This document shows positions 53,560 to 62,759 of a stretch of 64,000 nucleotides of DNA, one piece after another. The position numbers and the translations under genes are program-made. The DNA comes from Youhaiella tibetensis (GTDB lineage Bacteria; Pseudomonadota; Alphaproteobacteria; Rhizobiales; Devosiaceae), in assembly GCF_008000755.1 (NCBI RefSeq), contig NZ_CP041690.1, positions 2,791,260 through 2,855,259 of the forward strand, given 5' to 3'. How positions within the stretch are numbered: position 1 is the first letter of the stretch; each line of letters begins with the position of its first letter. The notes under the pieces are model-generated. The model did no database searches. It was given only the letters and a program-made list of their open reading frames with translations, and was not told the origin of the DNA.

Positions 53560-54422
53560 TGCTGGCCTCCTGCGATGCCTGCGAAATCGAAGAGCCGGGA
53601 ATCGAGCAGGTGGCTCGGATTGACGTTGCCCAGCGCCCGGATCATCACGTCCTTGCGCCCGGGCATCTGCTTTTCCATGCCATCGAGCATGGCCTTCATC
53701 GCGTTGCGCTGCAGGCCATCCTGGCTGCCGCACAGGTCGCAGGGAATGATCGGGAAGGCCATGATTTCGGCAAACCGCGCCAGGTCGGGCTCGGCGCAAT
53801 AGATCAGCGGCCGCAGCACCTGCACGTCACCCTCGTCATTGAGCAGCTTGGCCGGCATCGCCGCAAGCTTGCCGCCGTGGAAGAGGTTCATGAAGAACGT
53901 CTCGAGGCTATCCTCGCGATGATGGCCGAGCACCAGCGCCGAACACCCCTCCTCGCGCGCGATCCGGTAGAGGTGCCCGCGCCGCAACCGCGAGCACAGC
54001 GAACAATAGGTCGCCCCCGCCGGGAGCTTGTCGGTCACAATCGAATAGGTGTCCTGGTATTCGATTCTGTGCTCGACCCCGATTTTGGCAAGGTACTCGG
54101 GCAGGATGTGCTTGGGAAAGTTCGGCTGCCCCTGATCGAGATTGCACGCGATCAGTTCGACCGGCAGCAGCCCGCGCCACTTGAGATCGAGCAGCAGCGC
54201 CAACAATCCATAGGAATCCTTGCCGCCCGAAAGCGCCACCAGCCATCTGTCGCCCGGCCGCACCATTCCGAACTTGTCGATCGCCTCGCGCGTCAGCCGT
54301 ATCAACCGCTTGCGCAGCTTGTTGAACTCGACGCTCGAGGCAACCTCGCGAAACATCGGATGGGTGGAGGTGGCATCCTCCGTTTCGATGGACTCAGGTG
54401 AGGATAGGATCATCTCGTTCAT
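53556..54422 (-). CDS. ttcA: tRNA 2-thiocytidine biosynthesis protein TtcA
   Basis: A 288-residue iron-sulfur PP-loop ATPase that thiolates cytidine-32 of some tRNAs. The PP-loop is [15 protein letters not shown]; the cluster Cys pairs are [17 protein letters not shown] and [38 protein letters not shown] is also typical. It is in the same coupled unit as the phosphatase. Its iron-sulfur cluster must be supplied by the assembly machinery, to which the IscU-like, BolA and GrxD genes of this window could belong. Confidence 0.94.
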   Translation of the reverse strand: MNEMILSSPESIETEDATSTHPMFREVASSVEFNKLRKRLIRLTREAIDKFGMVRPGDRWLVALSGGKDSYGLLALLLDLKWRGLLPVELIACNLDQGQPNFPKHILPEYLAKIGVEHRIEYQDTYSIVTDKLPAGATYCSLCSRLRRGHLYRIAREEGCSALVLGHHREDSLETFFMNLFHGGKLAAMPAKLLNDEGDVQVLRPLIYCAEPDLARFAEIMAFPIIPCDLCGSQDGLQRNAMKAMLDGMEKQMPGRKDVMIRALGNVNPSHLLDSRLFDFAGIAGGQQ

Positions 54423-54570
54423 GGCGGGCTCCGTGCCGCAGACCTGTAACGCTTACGGCATCAGAGGAAAAGAGCCACGCCTTGCCGTATTGGCGCCCAG
54501 ATCGCTCACATGTTGTTTTGTTTAAGCCCTCACAAGTAGGATGAGGGTACAAACACCCTCGGAGACCCCC

Positions 54571-55911
54571 GTGTTCCGCTCGTTCTTCCCAGTCCCAAAG
54601 ATCTTCTTCACCTCGGCAATCGTCTGGTTGCTCGTCGCCGTGCTTGCCTGGTTTGCCATCGGCGAGCAACTTCGCGCAGTCATCAGTATCGACCACCTGG
54701 TGACTCCAACCGTCTGCGCCGGTGCCGCGCCCGAGGAACCGAGCGGCGCCCGCTCTCCCGAAGCGCCCGCCATAACCCCGGCCGCGCCGGTTGATGGCAC
54801 CGCCGCGCAACCGAATTGCGTGGCCGAGGACAACAATTTCCTCAACGGCGACAAGATCTGGCTCTACGAGTACGTGCTGCTGATCTCCGTCCTCTTCTGC
54901 GTCTTCTGGTACTTCTACAAGCGCAACGAATGGTACTGGTGGTCGGTCGTCGGTTCCACCGGCATCCTGCTCGTGATCTACTTCAACGTGCAGATCGATG
55001 CCTGGGTGAACGACTGGCAGGGCACCTTCTTCAACCTCCTGCAGAAGGCCCTCTCCCAACCCGGATCGGTTTCCCCCACCGAGTTCTACGCGCAGATCTT
55101 CGTGATCTTCGCCGTGCTGCTTCCCAACATTCTCGTGCTGGTACTGCTGGCCTTCTTCACGTCCCACTACGTGTTCCGCTGGCGCAAGGCGATGAACGCC
55201 TACTACATGTCCTACTGGCAGACGATCCGCACGGTCGAGGGCGCCGCCCAGCGTGTGCAGGAAGACACGATGCGCTTCGCATCGATCGTCGAAGACCTCG
55301 GCACCAGTTTCTTCTCCTCTCTGATCACGCTGGTCGTGTTCCTGCCCATCCTCTGGACCCTCTCCCAGCACGTCACCGAACTCCCCTTCTTCGGAGACAT
55401 TCCGGGGAGCCTGGTCTGGGTGGCGCTGGTCGCGGCCGCGGCCGGCACTGTCTTGCTGGCACTCGTGGGCATCAAGCTGCCAGGGCTGCAATTCGAAAAC
55501 CAGAAGGTGGAAGCAGCTTACCGCAAGGAGCTTGTCTATGGCGAGGACAGCGCCGAGCGCGCCCAACCGCCAACCGTGCGCGACCTCTTTGCCCACGTGC
55601 AGAAGAACTACTTCCGCCTCTACTTCCACTACACGTACTTCAACCTGGCTCGGTATGGGTATCTGCAGGCCGCCGGCTACATACCCCTGCTGGCGCTATC
55701 GCCCTCCATCCTCGCCGGCACGCTGACCCTGGGCCTCTATCAGCAGGTGCAGCAGGCCTTCGGGCAGGTTTCGGTCTCGTTCCAATTCTTCGCCCGCGCC
55801 TGGACGACAATTGTGGAGCTGCAGTCCATCCACAAGCGTCTGCGCCTCTTCGAAAGCTTCATCCCGGTCGGTCAAGAAGCCGTCCGCGAACCCGAACAGG
55901 TGGTGGCCTAA
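54571..55911 (+). CDS. sbmA: SbmA/BacA peptide antibiotic transporter
   Basis: A 446-residue inner-membrane transporter of the SbmA/BacA family (about 405-420 residues usual), which imports proline-rich and NCR-type peptides and bleomycin using the proton gradient and needs no ABC ATPase. VFRWRKAMNAYYMSYWQTIR and VEGAAQRVQEDTMRFASIVE are the signatures, and the end LPGLQFENQKVEAAYRKELV is highly conserved. The start is GTG 54571 with GGAG six bases before, giving MFRSFFP as in E. coli (MFKSFFP). A loop between helices 1 and 2 (about residues 31-97) is enlarged by about 36 residues, rich in Pro and Ala, with Cys49 and Cys83. In rhizobia, BacA is needed for symbiosis and for very-long-chain fatty acid lipid A. 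Confidence 0.94.
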   Translation: MFRSFFPVPKIFFTSAIVWLLVAVLAWFAIGEQLRAVISIDHLVTPTVCAGAAPEEPSGARSPEAPAITPAAPVDGTAAQPNCVAEDNNFLNGDKIWLYEYVLLISVLFCVFWYFYKRNEWYWWSVVGSTGILLVIYFNVQIDAWVNDWQGTFFNLLQKALSQPGSVSPTEFYAQIFVIFAVLLPNILVLVLLAFFTSHYVFRWRKAMNAYYMSYWQTIRTVEGAAQRVQEDTMRFASIVEDLGTSFFSSLITLVVFLPILWTLSQHVTELPFFGDIPGSLVWVALVAAAAGTVLLALVGIKLPGLQFENQKVEAAYRKELVYGEDSAERAQPPTVRDLFAHVQKNYFRLYFHYTYFNLARYGYLQAAGYIPLLALSPSILAGTLTLGLYQQVQQAFGQVSVSFQFFARAWTTIVELQSIHKRLRLFESFIPVGQEAVREPEQVVA

Positions 55912-55937
55912 GGGCCACCACTTCATCACGCGCAACA

Positions 55938-55970
55938 AAAAAGGGCCGCTCCGAGGAGCGGCCCTTTCCA
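55938..55970. terminator. Bidirectional intrinsic terminator
   Basis: Stem AAAGGGCCGCTCC / GGAGCGGCCCTTT with loop GA, preceded by A and followed by TTTCC. It separates convergent sbmA and rpsD. Confidence 0.85.
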
Positions 55971-55994
55971 TATTCGGTTTGTACGTCGCGCCGA

Positions 55995-56612
55995 TTAGCG
56001 CGAGTAGAATTCCACGACCAGGTTCGGTTCCATCTGGACCGGGTACGGCACGTCGGCCAGGGCCGGAACGCGCACGTAGGTGGCGGACATCTTGTTGTGG
56101 TCGACTTCGATGTACTCGGGCACATCGCGCTCGGCGAGCTGGGTGGCTTCAAGAACGATCGCGAGCTGGCGCGACTTTTCCTTGAGCTCGACCTTGTCGC
56201 CCGGCTTGACCTGGTAGGAAGCGATCGTGACGCGCTTGCCGTTGACCAGCACGTGGCCATGGCTCACGAACTGACGGGCTGCGAACACGGTCGGAACGAA
56301 CTTGGCGCGGTAGATCACGGCGTCCAGGCGGCTCTCGAGCAGACCGATCAGCTTCTCGCCGGTATCGCCCTTGATACGCGAGGCTTCCTGGTAAAGGCGC
56401 TTGAAGGCCTTTTCGGTGATCGAGCCGTAGTAGCCCTTGAGCTTCTGCTTGGCGCGCAGCTGCAGACCGTAGTCCGAAGCCTTGCCCTTGCGGCGCTGGC
56501 CGTGCTGGCCGGGGCCATAGGCACGGTCATTGAGCGGGGACTTCGGGCGACCCCATAGGTTTTCGCCCAAACGGCGGTCGATCTTGTACTTAACTGAATG
56601 GCGCTTCGTCAT
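55995..56612 (-). CDS. rpsD: 30S ribosomal protein S4
   Basis: A 205-residue ribosomal protein that nucleates the 30S body and can act in translational control. [40 protein letters not shown] and [20 protein letters not shown] (S4 domain), then [13 protein letters not shown] are typical. ATG 56612 is the usual start; the frame continues to 56702 without a role. It stands alone, separate from the main ribosomal operon, as is common in alphaproteobacteria. Confidence 0.98.
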   Translation of the reverse strand: MTKRHSVKYKIDRRLGENLWGRPKSPLNDRAYGPGQHGQRRKGKASDYGLQLRAKQKLKGYYGSITEKAFKRLYQEASRIKGDTGEKLIGLLESRLDAVIYRAKFVPTVFAARQFVSHGHVLVNGKRVTIASYQVKPGDKVELKEKSRQLAIVLEATQLAERDVPEYIEVDHNKMSATYVRVPALADVPYPVQMEPNLVVEFYSR

Positions 56613-56810
56613 CGCGTGTCCTTTGTGAACGAAGAGAAATGGACCGCGCCCTCCTCTGCCCCAGCGCTTTCGCTCTGGAGCCGACAGACCTCGTTTAATC
56701 AAGATCCCGGGTGCGCCTGCTGCCCCGAAAGGCTGAACAGGTGCGCGCGTGATAGAGGCGTGAAGGAATTATGTCAAGCGGCGCGAGGTTTGCACGCCGC
56801 CCGGCGGGCC

Positions 56811-57314
56811 TCACACGCCCAGATAATCGCGCTTGCCCACATCCACCCCGTTGTGACGCAGGATCGCGTAGGCCGTGGTGATGTGGAAGTAGAAGTTGGG
56901 CAACTGCCGATCGAAGAGATAGTCGGCGCCGGTCAGCGTCAGGTCGCGGTCGCGCAGCTTGACCGTGAGTTCGCGCGTATCGGCCCCTTCAAAGGCGCTC
57001 TCGGGCACGCTCTTGACGAAGTCGACGGTCTTTGCGATGCGCGCGCGCAGCTCTTCCCAGGTTGTCTCGTCGTCGGCGAAGCTCGGCATCTCGACGCCGG
57101 CAAGCCGCGCCACGGTGGCCTTGGCCGTATCGCTGGCGCGCTGGATCTGCCCGGAGAACGGATACATGTCCGGCGCCAGGCGCGAATTGACGAGCACCGA
57201 AAGCTCGATCTTGCGAGCCGCCGCATTGGCCCCGGCCTTGTCCATGATGCCACTCAGCTGGCTGAAGCCGCGCAGATAGAGGGGAACCGAAGCCCGATAA
57301 ATCGACAGAGTCAT
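56811..57314 (-). CDS. DUF1993 family protein
   Basis: A 167-residue protein of DUF1993, a DinB-like helical fold. MTLSIYRASVPLYLRGFSQL, then SRLAPDMYPFSGQIQRASDT and LPNFYFHITTAYAILRHNGV, with a His in FYFHI. DinB-fold proteins often bind a metal and some are thiol transferases; the function of DUF1993 is unknown. ATG 57314 is preferred over 57332. It lies 25 bases downstream of the MFS gene on the same strand. Confidence 0.92.
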   Translation of the reverse strand: MTLSIYRASVPLYLRGFSQLSGIMDKAGANAAARKIELSVLVNSRLAPDMYPFSGQIQRASDTAKATVARLAGVEMPSFADDETTWEELRARIAKTVDFVKSVPESAFEGADTRELTVKLRDRDLTLTGADYLFDRQLPNFYFHITTAYAILRHNGVDVGKRDYLGV

Positions 57315-57339
57315 GTGCCTACCTTCTTTCAAGCCAACG

Positions 57340-58608
57340 TCATTCGGCCGCAGCCGACTGAGGTTCGGAAACCATTTTGCGATCGAGTGCGCGCTGGTTG
57401 CGCAGGCCCGGGAAGGCTCGGCTCCAAATGCCGGCGACCAGCATGGCGCCCACCCCGCCGATCACCACCGCCGGCACGGCACCCAGCCACGCCGCCACCA
57501 TTCCGGCGCGGAACTCGCCGAGTTCGTTCGAAGCGCCGATGAAGACGCTGTTGACCGCCGTCACGCGTCCACGCACCGAGTCGGGCGTCCAGAGCTGCAT
57601 GATGGTCTCGCGGATGGTGACGCTCACCATGTCCGAGGCCCCGACCAGAGCCAGCGCGGGAATCGCCACCCAGATCGATGTCGAAAAGCCGAAGATGATC
57701 GTGAAGAACCCGAAGAGCCCCACGAAGAAGAATAGAATACGCCCGGCGTGATCGCGGATGGGGAAGCGCGAAAGAGCAATTGCCATCGCAATGCCCCCGA
57801 TCCCCGGCGCCGCCCGCAGGAAGCCCAGCTCGGTCGGCCCGGCATGCAGGATGTCCTTGGCATAGATCGGCAGCAGCGCCACGGCACCACCCATCAGCAC
57901 CGCGAAAAGGTCGAGCGAGATTGCCCCCAGCACCACCTTGTTGGAAAGGATGTAGCGGAAACCCGCCAGCATGGTCTCGAGGCTCGTCGCCTGGTGCGAG
58001 TCGCGCTTGGCCGGCTTGGGGATCAGCAGCACGCTCACCATCGACACGCATACCAGCGCCGCCGCCACGCCGAACGCCACCACCGGCGAAATGCCATAGA
58101 GCAAGCCGCCGGCCACCGGCCCCAGGATCGAGGCGAACTGCCAGGCCGATGCGTTGACGGTGATCGCGTTGGAAAGCGCTTCGGGCGGCACGAGATTGGG
58201 CGCCAGCGACTGGCTGGCCGGCCCCATGAAAGCCCGGGCCGTGCCGAGCACGCCCAGCACCACGAAGATCGGCCAGATCTCGTGCGCCTGCAGGTCGACG
58301 AACACCAGCAGCGCGATGGCCGCCGCAAACTCGAAGCCGAGACACACCGCCATGATGGCCCGCCGGTTGAAGCGGTCCGCCGCAAGTCCCGTGACTAGCA
58401 CCAGCAACAGCGCGGGCGTGAAGAGCGTCAGTCCCACCAGTCCGAGCAGGGCAGCGCTGCTGGTCAGGTCATAGACCTGCCAGGCAACAGAGACCGCCAT
58501 GATCTGGACGGCGAAGCTCGTCGTGAGCGTAGCCAGCCAGAAACAGCGAAAACCGAAATAGGTGAATGCCTGACGGGAAGGCTCAGGCGCCGAAGCGGAG
58601 GTGTCCAT
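57340..58608 (-). CDS. MFS exporter (EntS/MFS_3-like)
   Basis: A 422-residue, 12-helix transporter. QAFTYFGFRCFWLATLTTSF is the typical opening, VTGLAADRFNRRAIMAVCLG the 2-3 loop and TARAFMGPASQSLAPNLVPP helix 4 and the following loop. This group includes EntS, exporter of enterobactin, and other siderophore or drug exporters. The substrate is unknown. The start is ATG 58608. It is followed by the DUF1993 gene and preceded by a TrmJ-like gene on the same strand. Confidence 0.9.
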   Translation of the reverse strand: MDTSASAPEPSRQAFTYFGFRCFWLATLTTSFAVQIMAVSVAWQVYDLTSSAALLGLVGLTLFTPALLLVLVTGLAADRFNRRAIMAVCLGFEFAAAIALLVFVDLQAHEIWPIFVVLGVLGTARAFMGPASQSLAPNLVPPEALSNAITVNASAWQFASILGPVAGGLLYGISPVVAFGVAAALVCVSMVSVLLIPKPAKRDSHQATSLETMLAGFRYILSNKVVLGAISLDLFAVLMGGAVALLPIYAKDILHAGPTELGFLRAAPGIGGIAMAIALSRFPIRDHAGRILFFFVGLFGFFTIIFGFSTSIWVAIPALALVGASDMVSVTIRETIMQLWTPDSVRGRVTAVNSVFIGASNELGEFRAGMVAAWLGAVPAVVIGGVGAMLVAGIWSRAFPGLRNQRALDRKMVSEPQSAAAE

Positions 58609-58656
58609 TATGCCCAAAGCAAATGCCACGCCGCCCGGTCACAGTCAAAGACTGCT

Positions 58657-59472
58657 TTAGGAGGATTGTTCCTCGTCCTTGTCCCTGGGCCTTTGCCGAT
58701 TGGGATTGGGTCGCTCGTGGCGGCGATCGATCGATGAGATGACGCCGCGCAGCGTGCGAACCTCCTGGGAAGAAAACTGTCCGCGCGTCAGCGCCGTGCG
58801 CAAGTTGTTGACCATGCTCGGGCGCTTGTCGGGGGTCGTGAAGAACCCGGTCTGGTCGAGCACGCCTTCCAGGTGCTCGAAGAGCCCTACCAGTTCCTCG
58901 CGCGGCGCTGGTTCGGCCAAGCCGCTGTCAAAGGGCAGTTGCGCGCCCTCATCGGTCTGCCGGCGCCATTCATAGGCGATGATGAGCACCGCCTGCGCGA
59001 TGTTGAGCGAGGCGAAAGCCGGCTCGACCGGGAGCGTCACGATGGCGTCCGAAAGCGCCACCTCCTCGTTGTAGAGGCCCCAGCGCTCGCGGCCGAACAG
59101 GAACCCAGCCTTCTGGCCGGTCGCGATATGCGCGATGACCCTTTGCCCGGCGACATCGGGGCCGAAGACTTCTTTCTGCATGTCGCGCCGGCGCGCCGTC
59201 GTGGCATAGACCAGCGAGAGGTCGGCCACTGCCGCCTCGACCGTATCGAACACCTGGACCTTCTCGATCACATGGTCCGCACGCGAAGCTGCCGCGACGG
59301 CGCGCTCATTGGGCCAGCCATCGCGCGGATTGACCAGACGCAGGTCCCACAGCCCGAAATTGGCCATGGCCCTGGCGGCGGTACCGATGTTCTCGCCTAG
59401 CTGCGGTTCACAAAGGATCACCGCCGGGCTGGGGCGATAGTTGAAAGTCTGCGAAGAGTCGGTGCCGGCCAT
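58657..59472 (-). CDS. TrmJ-like tRNA 2'-O-methyltransferase
   Basis: A 271-residue SPOUT methyltransferase. The knot motifs are NIGTAARAMANFG (N-terminal), FGRERWGLYNEEV and PVEPAFASLNIAQAVLIIAY. The TrmJ family 2'-O-methylates residue 32 of tRNAs. The C-terminal 90 residues are charged, with an Arg/Asp-rich tail. The start is ATG 59472, three codons into the frame, with AAGGA eight bases before. Same strand as the MFS and diguanylate cyclase genes. Confidence 0.9.
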   Translation of the reverse strand: MAGTDSSQTFNYRPSPAVILCEPQLGENIGTAARAMANFGLWDLRLVNPRDGWPNERAVAAASRADHVIEKVQVFDTVEAAVADLSLVYATTARRRDMQKEVFGPDVAGQRVIAHIATGQKAGFLFGRERWGLYNEEVALSDAIVTLPVEPAFASLNIAQAVLIIAYEWRRQTDEGAQLPFDSGLAEPAPREELVGLFEHLEGVLDQTGFFTTPDKRPSMVNNLRTALTRGQFSSQEVRTLRGVISSIDRRHERPNPNRQRPRDKDEEQSS

Positions 59473-59520
59473 GGATGTCATCCTTGTTGGCCGGCAGATA
59501 GGAAGAAAGCGGGCAAAAGA

Positions 59521-60969
59521 TCAAGAGACGGCATGCCCCCTTTCCTCTTCGTCCCGGAGAAAGGCTACCCGATTGCGGCCCTCTCCCTTGGCGACATAGA
59601 GCGCCCGATCCGCCACCGCGATCATCTGGTCGAGGTTGGTTCCCACAGCAGATGCATGGGCGACCCCGACGCTCAACGTGGTGCGCAGGACCGTTCCATC
59701 ATCGAGGAATACCGCCAGCTTTTCCACCGAGCTGCGCACGCGCTCGGCGATGGCAGTCGCCTCCCGGTGCCCCACATTGGGCAGCACCACCGCGAACTCT
59801 TCCCCGCCGACCCGGCCGAAGACGTCGCTTTGCCGGATGGCAGCCTGGATCGCCGCGGAAATCGCAACGAGCACCTTGTCTCCGGCAGGATGGCCGTGTT
59901 CGTCGTTGACCCTCTTGAAATGGTCGGCATCCAGTACCAGCACGCCGACATAGGCGCCCGTCGTCGCCATGAGTCCCATCATCTGGTCCGCCGTTTCGTA
60001 GAAGGCGCTGCGCGTCAGGGCGTTGGTGAGGGCATCGTGCCGTGCGATCTTCTCGAGTTGCTTGAGCAGTGCGTTGCGGGCCGAATTGGCGCTGGAAACC
60101 ATGATCGGCCCCATTGCCACCAACGCGAGCGCCAGGTGCACCGACATGATAGCCCCGCTCGTGTCCTCCACCCCCAGGTTGATCAGGTCGAAGCGCAGCG
60201 CCAACATGGCAAAGTCCGAATAGAGCATCACCAGGATAGCCGTCGCGCAGACCGAAAAACTGAGCGCGCACCAGAGCAGCGCCAGGATGGGAAAGACGAT
60301 CGATACCTGGTCGCGCACCACCAGCGTCAACGCCAGGCTGGCACTCAGGGCCAGCAATTGCGGCCAGTAGAGCTGTATCGGGGGCAGTGTGAACTGGCGC
60401 TTCCTTAGGATCGCCCCCAGCGTCGGCGCGGACAGCACGACCGGTAACAGGGACAGGTAATTGCCAAGCTCCGAGGCTGCCCAGCTCATCCAGCTCGCAG
60501 CCACCGACTGTGCGGTCAGTTCGGGCACCGCCCAGCATCCCACGGAGGCCGCGACGCTCGAGCCGACCGCCGCGAAGATCAGCAGGAACAACACGCCCTG
60601 CGGCCGCTGCAAAGTGGCATCGCCGGGATCGAGTTGATCGAGCAGCACGGTTATGGTGAATACCCCGGCCAGGTTGGCCAAGGTGAACCAGACTGCCGTT
60701 GTCACCGGATCGCCTACGGCCAGGTCGGCCAGGACGAAAGCGATGAATGCCATTACCGAAGCGGGCAGTCTCCACGCCCTCGGGTTGCGGTAGAGCAGGC
60801 CAGCCAGAAGCGCGTTGGCCGGCCAGAACGTTGCCAGGAAACCGTAGGGGCGCGACAAGCCCCCCAGAAGTGCCGCCGCAAAAACCACGGCGAAAATGGT
60901 CAGAGCAAAAGTAAATGCATTCCACGCGCCGCGTCCCGCCGGTGCGGGATCGGACAAAGTCTCACTCAT
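59521..60969 (-). CDS. MASE1-GGDEF diguanylate cyclase
   Basis: A 482-residue membrane enzyme that makes cyclic di-GMP from two GTP. About eight N-terminal helices (18-290) form a MASE1 sensor with the typical FLATFWPANALLAGLLYRNP. The GGDEF domain begins at about 303; its active site is GGEEF (388-392), with the LDADHFKRVNDEHGHPAGD loop, and the I-site RQSD (379-382) five residues before it, so product inhibition is expected. The start is ATG 60969 with GAGG. This is the only cyclase in the window. Confidence 0.94.
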   Translation of the reverse strand: MSETLSDPAPAGRGAWNAFTFALTIFAVVFAAALLGGLSRPYGFLATFWPANALLAGLLYRNPRAWRLPASVMAFIAFVLADLAVGDPVTTAVWFTLANLAGVFTITVLLDQLDPGDATLQRPQGVLFLLIFAAVGSSVAASVGCWAVPELTAQSVAASWMSWAASELGNYLSLLPVVLSAPTLGAILRKRQFTLPPIQLYWPQLLALSASLALTLVVRDQVSIVFPILALLWCALSFSVCATAILVMLYSDFAMLALRFDLINLGVEDTSGAIMSVHLALALVAMGPIMVSSANSARNALLKQLEKIARHDALTNALTRSAFYETADQMMGLMATTGAYVGVLVLDADHFKRVNDEHGHPAGDKVLVAISAAIQAAIRQSDVFGRVGGEEFAVVLPNVGHREATAIAERVRSSVEKLAVFLDDGTVLRTTLSVGVAHASAVGTNLDQMIAVADRALYVAKGEGRNRVAFLRDEEERGHAVS

Positions 60970-61057
60970 AGGGCCCTCAAAGTGTTCGAGCACCGCGCTG
61001 GAACACTGGACGAGCCCCTCTTCACGTCAGCTGTACGCGGCCCGTTCACCCAAGCAC

Positions 61058-61081
61058 AAAAAAAGGCGAACGTCAGCGCCT
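61058..61081 (-). terminator. Possible intrinsic terminator of the GNAT gene
   Basis: On the minus strand: AGGCG, eight bases, CGCCT, then seven T. The stem is short (five pairs). It lies about 80 bases downstream of the GNAT stop at 61161. Confidence 0.5.
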
Positions 61082-61160
61082 AGTTCATAGCAGGCCTTCC
61101 AAAAATGCATATCGACGTAGGCAGCAAGCTTCATTACGATTCGCTGCGCATACCCGGTGG

Positions 61161-61751
61161 TCAGGCCACCCGGTGGGTCAATTCCCTAACCTTGCTGGAC
61201 CGGCGCCACTCGCGATCGAGTATCGCGAAATGCAGCTCCTCGTCCCATTCGCCCTGGAAAAGCGCATGCTCGCGATAGTGAGCCTCAAGCCGCATCCCCA
61301 TGCGGTTGAGAAGCTTGGCCGAGCGCGTATTGCGCGCGTCGCAGCGGGCGAACACCCGGTGCATGCCGAAATTGTCGAAGGCGACGTCCAGAAGCCTGGA
61401 AACCGCTTCGGTCGCGTAGCCCTGACCGGAATAGACCTTGCTGAAGACAAATCGTATCTCGCCCTGCCCCGCCGTGGCGTCGACCCAGCGCAGGGAAACC
61501 TGGCCGATCAACTGGTCGTCGGACTTGCGCACCACCGCCAGGCTCAGGATGTCTCCGGGGCGTTGCAGCGTGATCTGCCCGCGCATGGCCTCTACGGCAG
61601 CCACCACTTCCACCTTGTCGCGCGCTTTCCAATCCAGGTAGCGCTGCACTTCGGGCAAGGCGTGATAAGCCATTACGGCCTCGATATCTGCCTTTTCGAA
61701 TATCCTGAGAACGAGCCGGTCTGTTTCAACCGGAAGTTGCAATTGAGTCAT
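61161..61751 (-). CDS. GNAT family N-acetyltransferase (RimJ-like)
   Basis: A 196-residue acetyltransferase of the RimJ/RimL type. ETDRLVLRIFEKADIEAVMA is the opening, FVFSKVYSGQGYATEAVSRL the acetyl-CoA loop and RVFARCDARNTRSAKLLNRM the third motif, with the GEWDEELHFAILDREW end. GAGGA lies nine bases before ATG 61751. It is a paralogue of the gene at 62078-62671, with about half of the C-terminal residues identical. Confidence 0.9.
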   Translation of the reverse strand: MTQLQLPVETDRLVLRIFEKADIEAVMAYHALPEVQRYLDWKARDKVEVVAAVEAMRGQITLQRPGDILSLAVVRKSDDQLIGQVSLRWVDATAGQGEIRFVFSKVYSGQGYATEAVSRLLDVAFDNFGMHRVFARCDARNTRSAKLLNRMGMRLEAHYREHALFQGEWDEELHFAILDREWRRSSKVRELTHRVA

Positions 61752-62077
61752 GTCGTCGCGTTCCTCCGCTGAAAAATACGACAGCGATCGCACCGACAAC
61801 ACGAGTGTTTCGTTATGCGCCCCGCCGCTCCAAGCCCACAGTCCAAACGGCGCTTCGCACCGCTCGGTTCCCGCTATGCACGTGAAAAAACCTGCTAATT
61901 TCCGGTGGCTTGGTAGATCGTGGCCAAGCTTCGCCGGGCGCCGGCCTTGTGACCGAAACGCTGCAACAACCCGGCTTATACACCGGTCCGATGACGCTAT
62001 GCTGAATGTACGAGCCGGTACGCAGCTCGTCCTTTCAGACTAGGACGCCGTGCTCGTGGAATCAATCGAAAGCCAAC
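61752..62077. other. Intergenic stretch of 326 bases
   Basis: No gene is supported. Short open frames here have no ribosome site, and the base composition (more A and T between 61860 and 62050) suggests non-coding sequence. It serves as the upstream region of the GNAT gene at 61161-61751 and the downstream region of the second GNAT gene. No clear hairpin or repeat. Confidence 0.55.
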
Positions 62078-62671
62078 CTACGTGCTTTCGCCGACGGCGA
62101 TCGCGGGGACGCGGCGAGCCGCCCACTCATCCTCAAGAATTGCGTAGACGAATTCCTCGTCCCACTCGCCCTTGAAGCGCGCATGCTCGCGGAAATGTGC
62201 TTCCCGGCGCATGCCCAGGCGCTCCATGACGCCCCATGACGCCCGGTTGCGCGCATCGCATCGCGCCATAATCCGGTGCAGCCCAAGATCCTCAAATCCT
62301 ATACGCAGGAGCGCCTCGCTCGCCTCCGTGGCGTAGCCGTGCCCGTGAAAGAGCGGATTGAAGATATATCCGAGTTCCCCCTGCCGGGCGATCTCGCTGC
62401 GCCAGATGAGGGAAATCTCTCCCACCAGTTCACCGGTCTCGCGCAGATCCACGGCCAGAACGAGCTTGTCGCCCTCCTGCTCCACCGCCGATTGAGAAAT
62501 CCGCTGCTGGATCGCCTCGGTGACCGTCTCGTGGGACATCGGGCTATCGAATAGAAAGCGCGCCACGTCTTCGCGCTGGCGGTAGGCGAACACCGCCTCG
62601 ACATCTCCACGCGTGAACGGACGCAACCGAAGTCGGTGCGTCAGGATCGGATAATCCGGGGCGTAGACCAT
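62078..62671 (-). CDS. GNAT family N-acetyltransferase (RimJ-like), second paralogue
   Basis: A 197-residue acetyltransferase. LTHRLRLRPFTRGDVEAVFA, YIFNPLFHGHGYATEASEAL (acetyl-CoA loop) and RIMARCDARNRASWGVMERL. The end GEWDEEFVYAILEDEW matches the paralogue at 61161-61751. The start ATG 62671 has no clear ribosome site; it faces the GFA gene across about 90 bases. The long frame upstream is antisense to that gene. Confidence 0.9.
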   Translation of the reverse strand: MVYAPDYPILTHRLRLRPFTRGDVEAVFAYRQREDVARFLFDSPMSHETVTEAIQQRISQSAVEQEGDKLVLAVDLRETGELVGEISLIWRSEIARQGELGYIFNPLFHGHGYATEASEALLRIGFEDLGLHRIMARCDARNRASWGVMERLGMRREAHFREHARFKGEWDEEFVYAILEDEWAARRVPAIAVGEST

Positions 62672-62759
62672 GGGCAATATCCGGATTGGCGGCAACCTTT
62701 CGGTGGTAAGCCGCGCTGGCCGCAATTGCAAGTTCGCCTGGCCCGTGCCAGCCTCCGGC

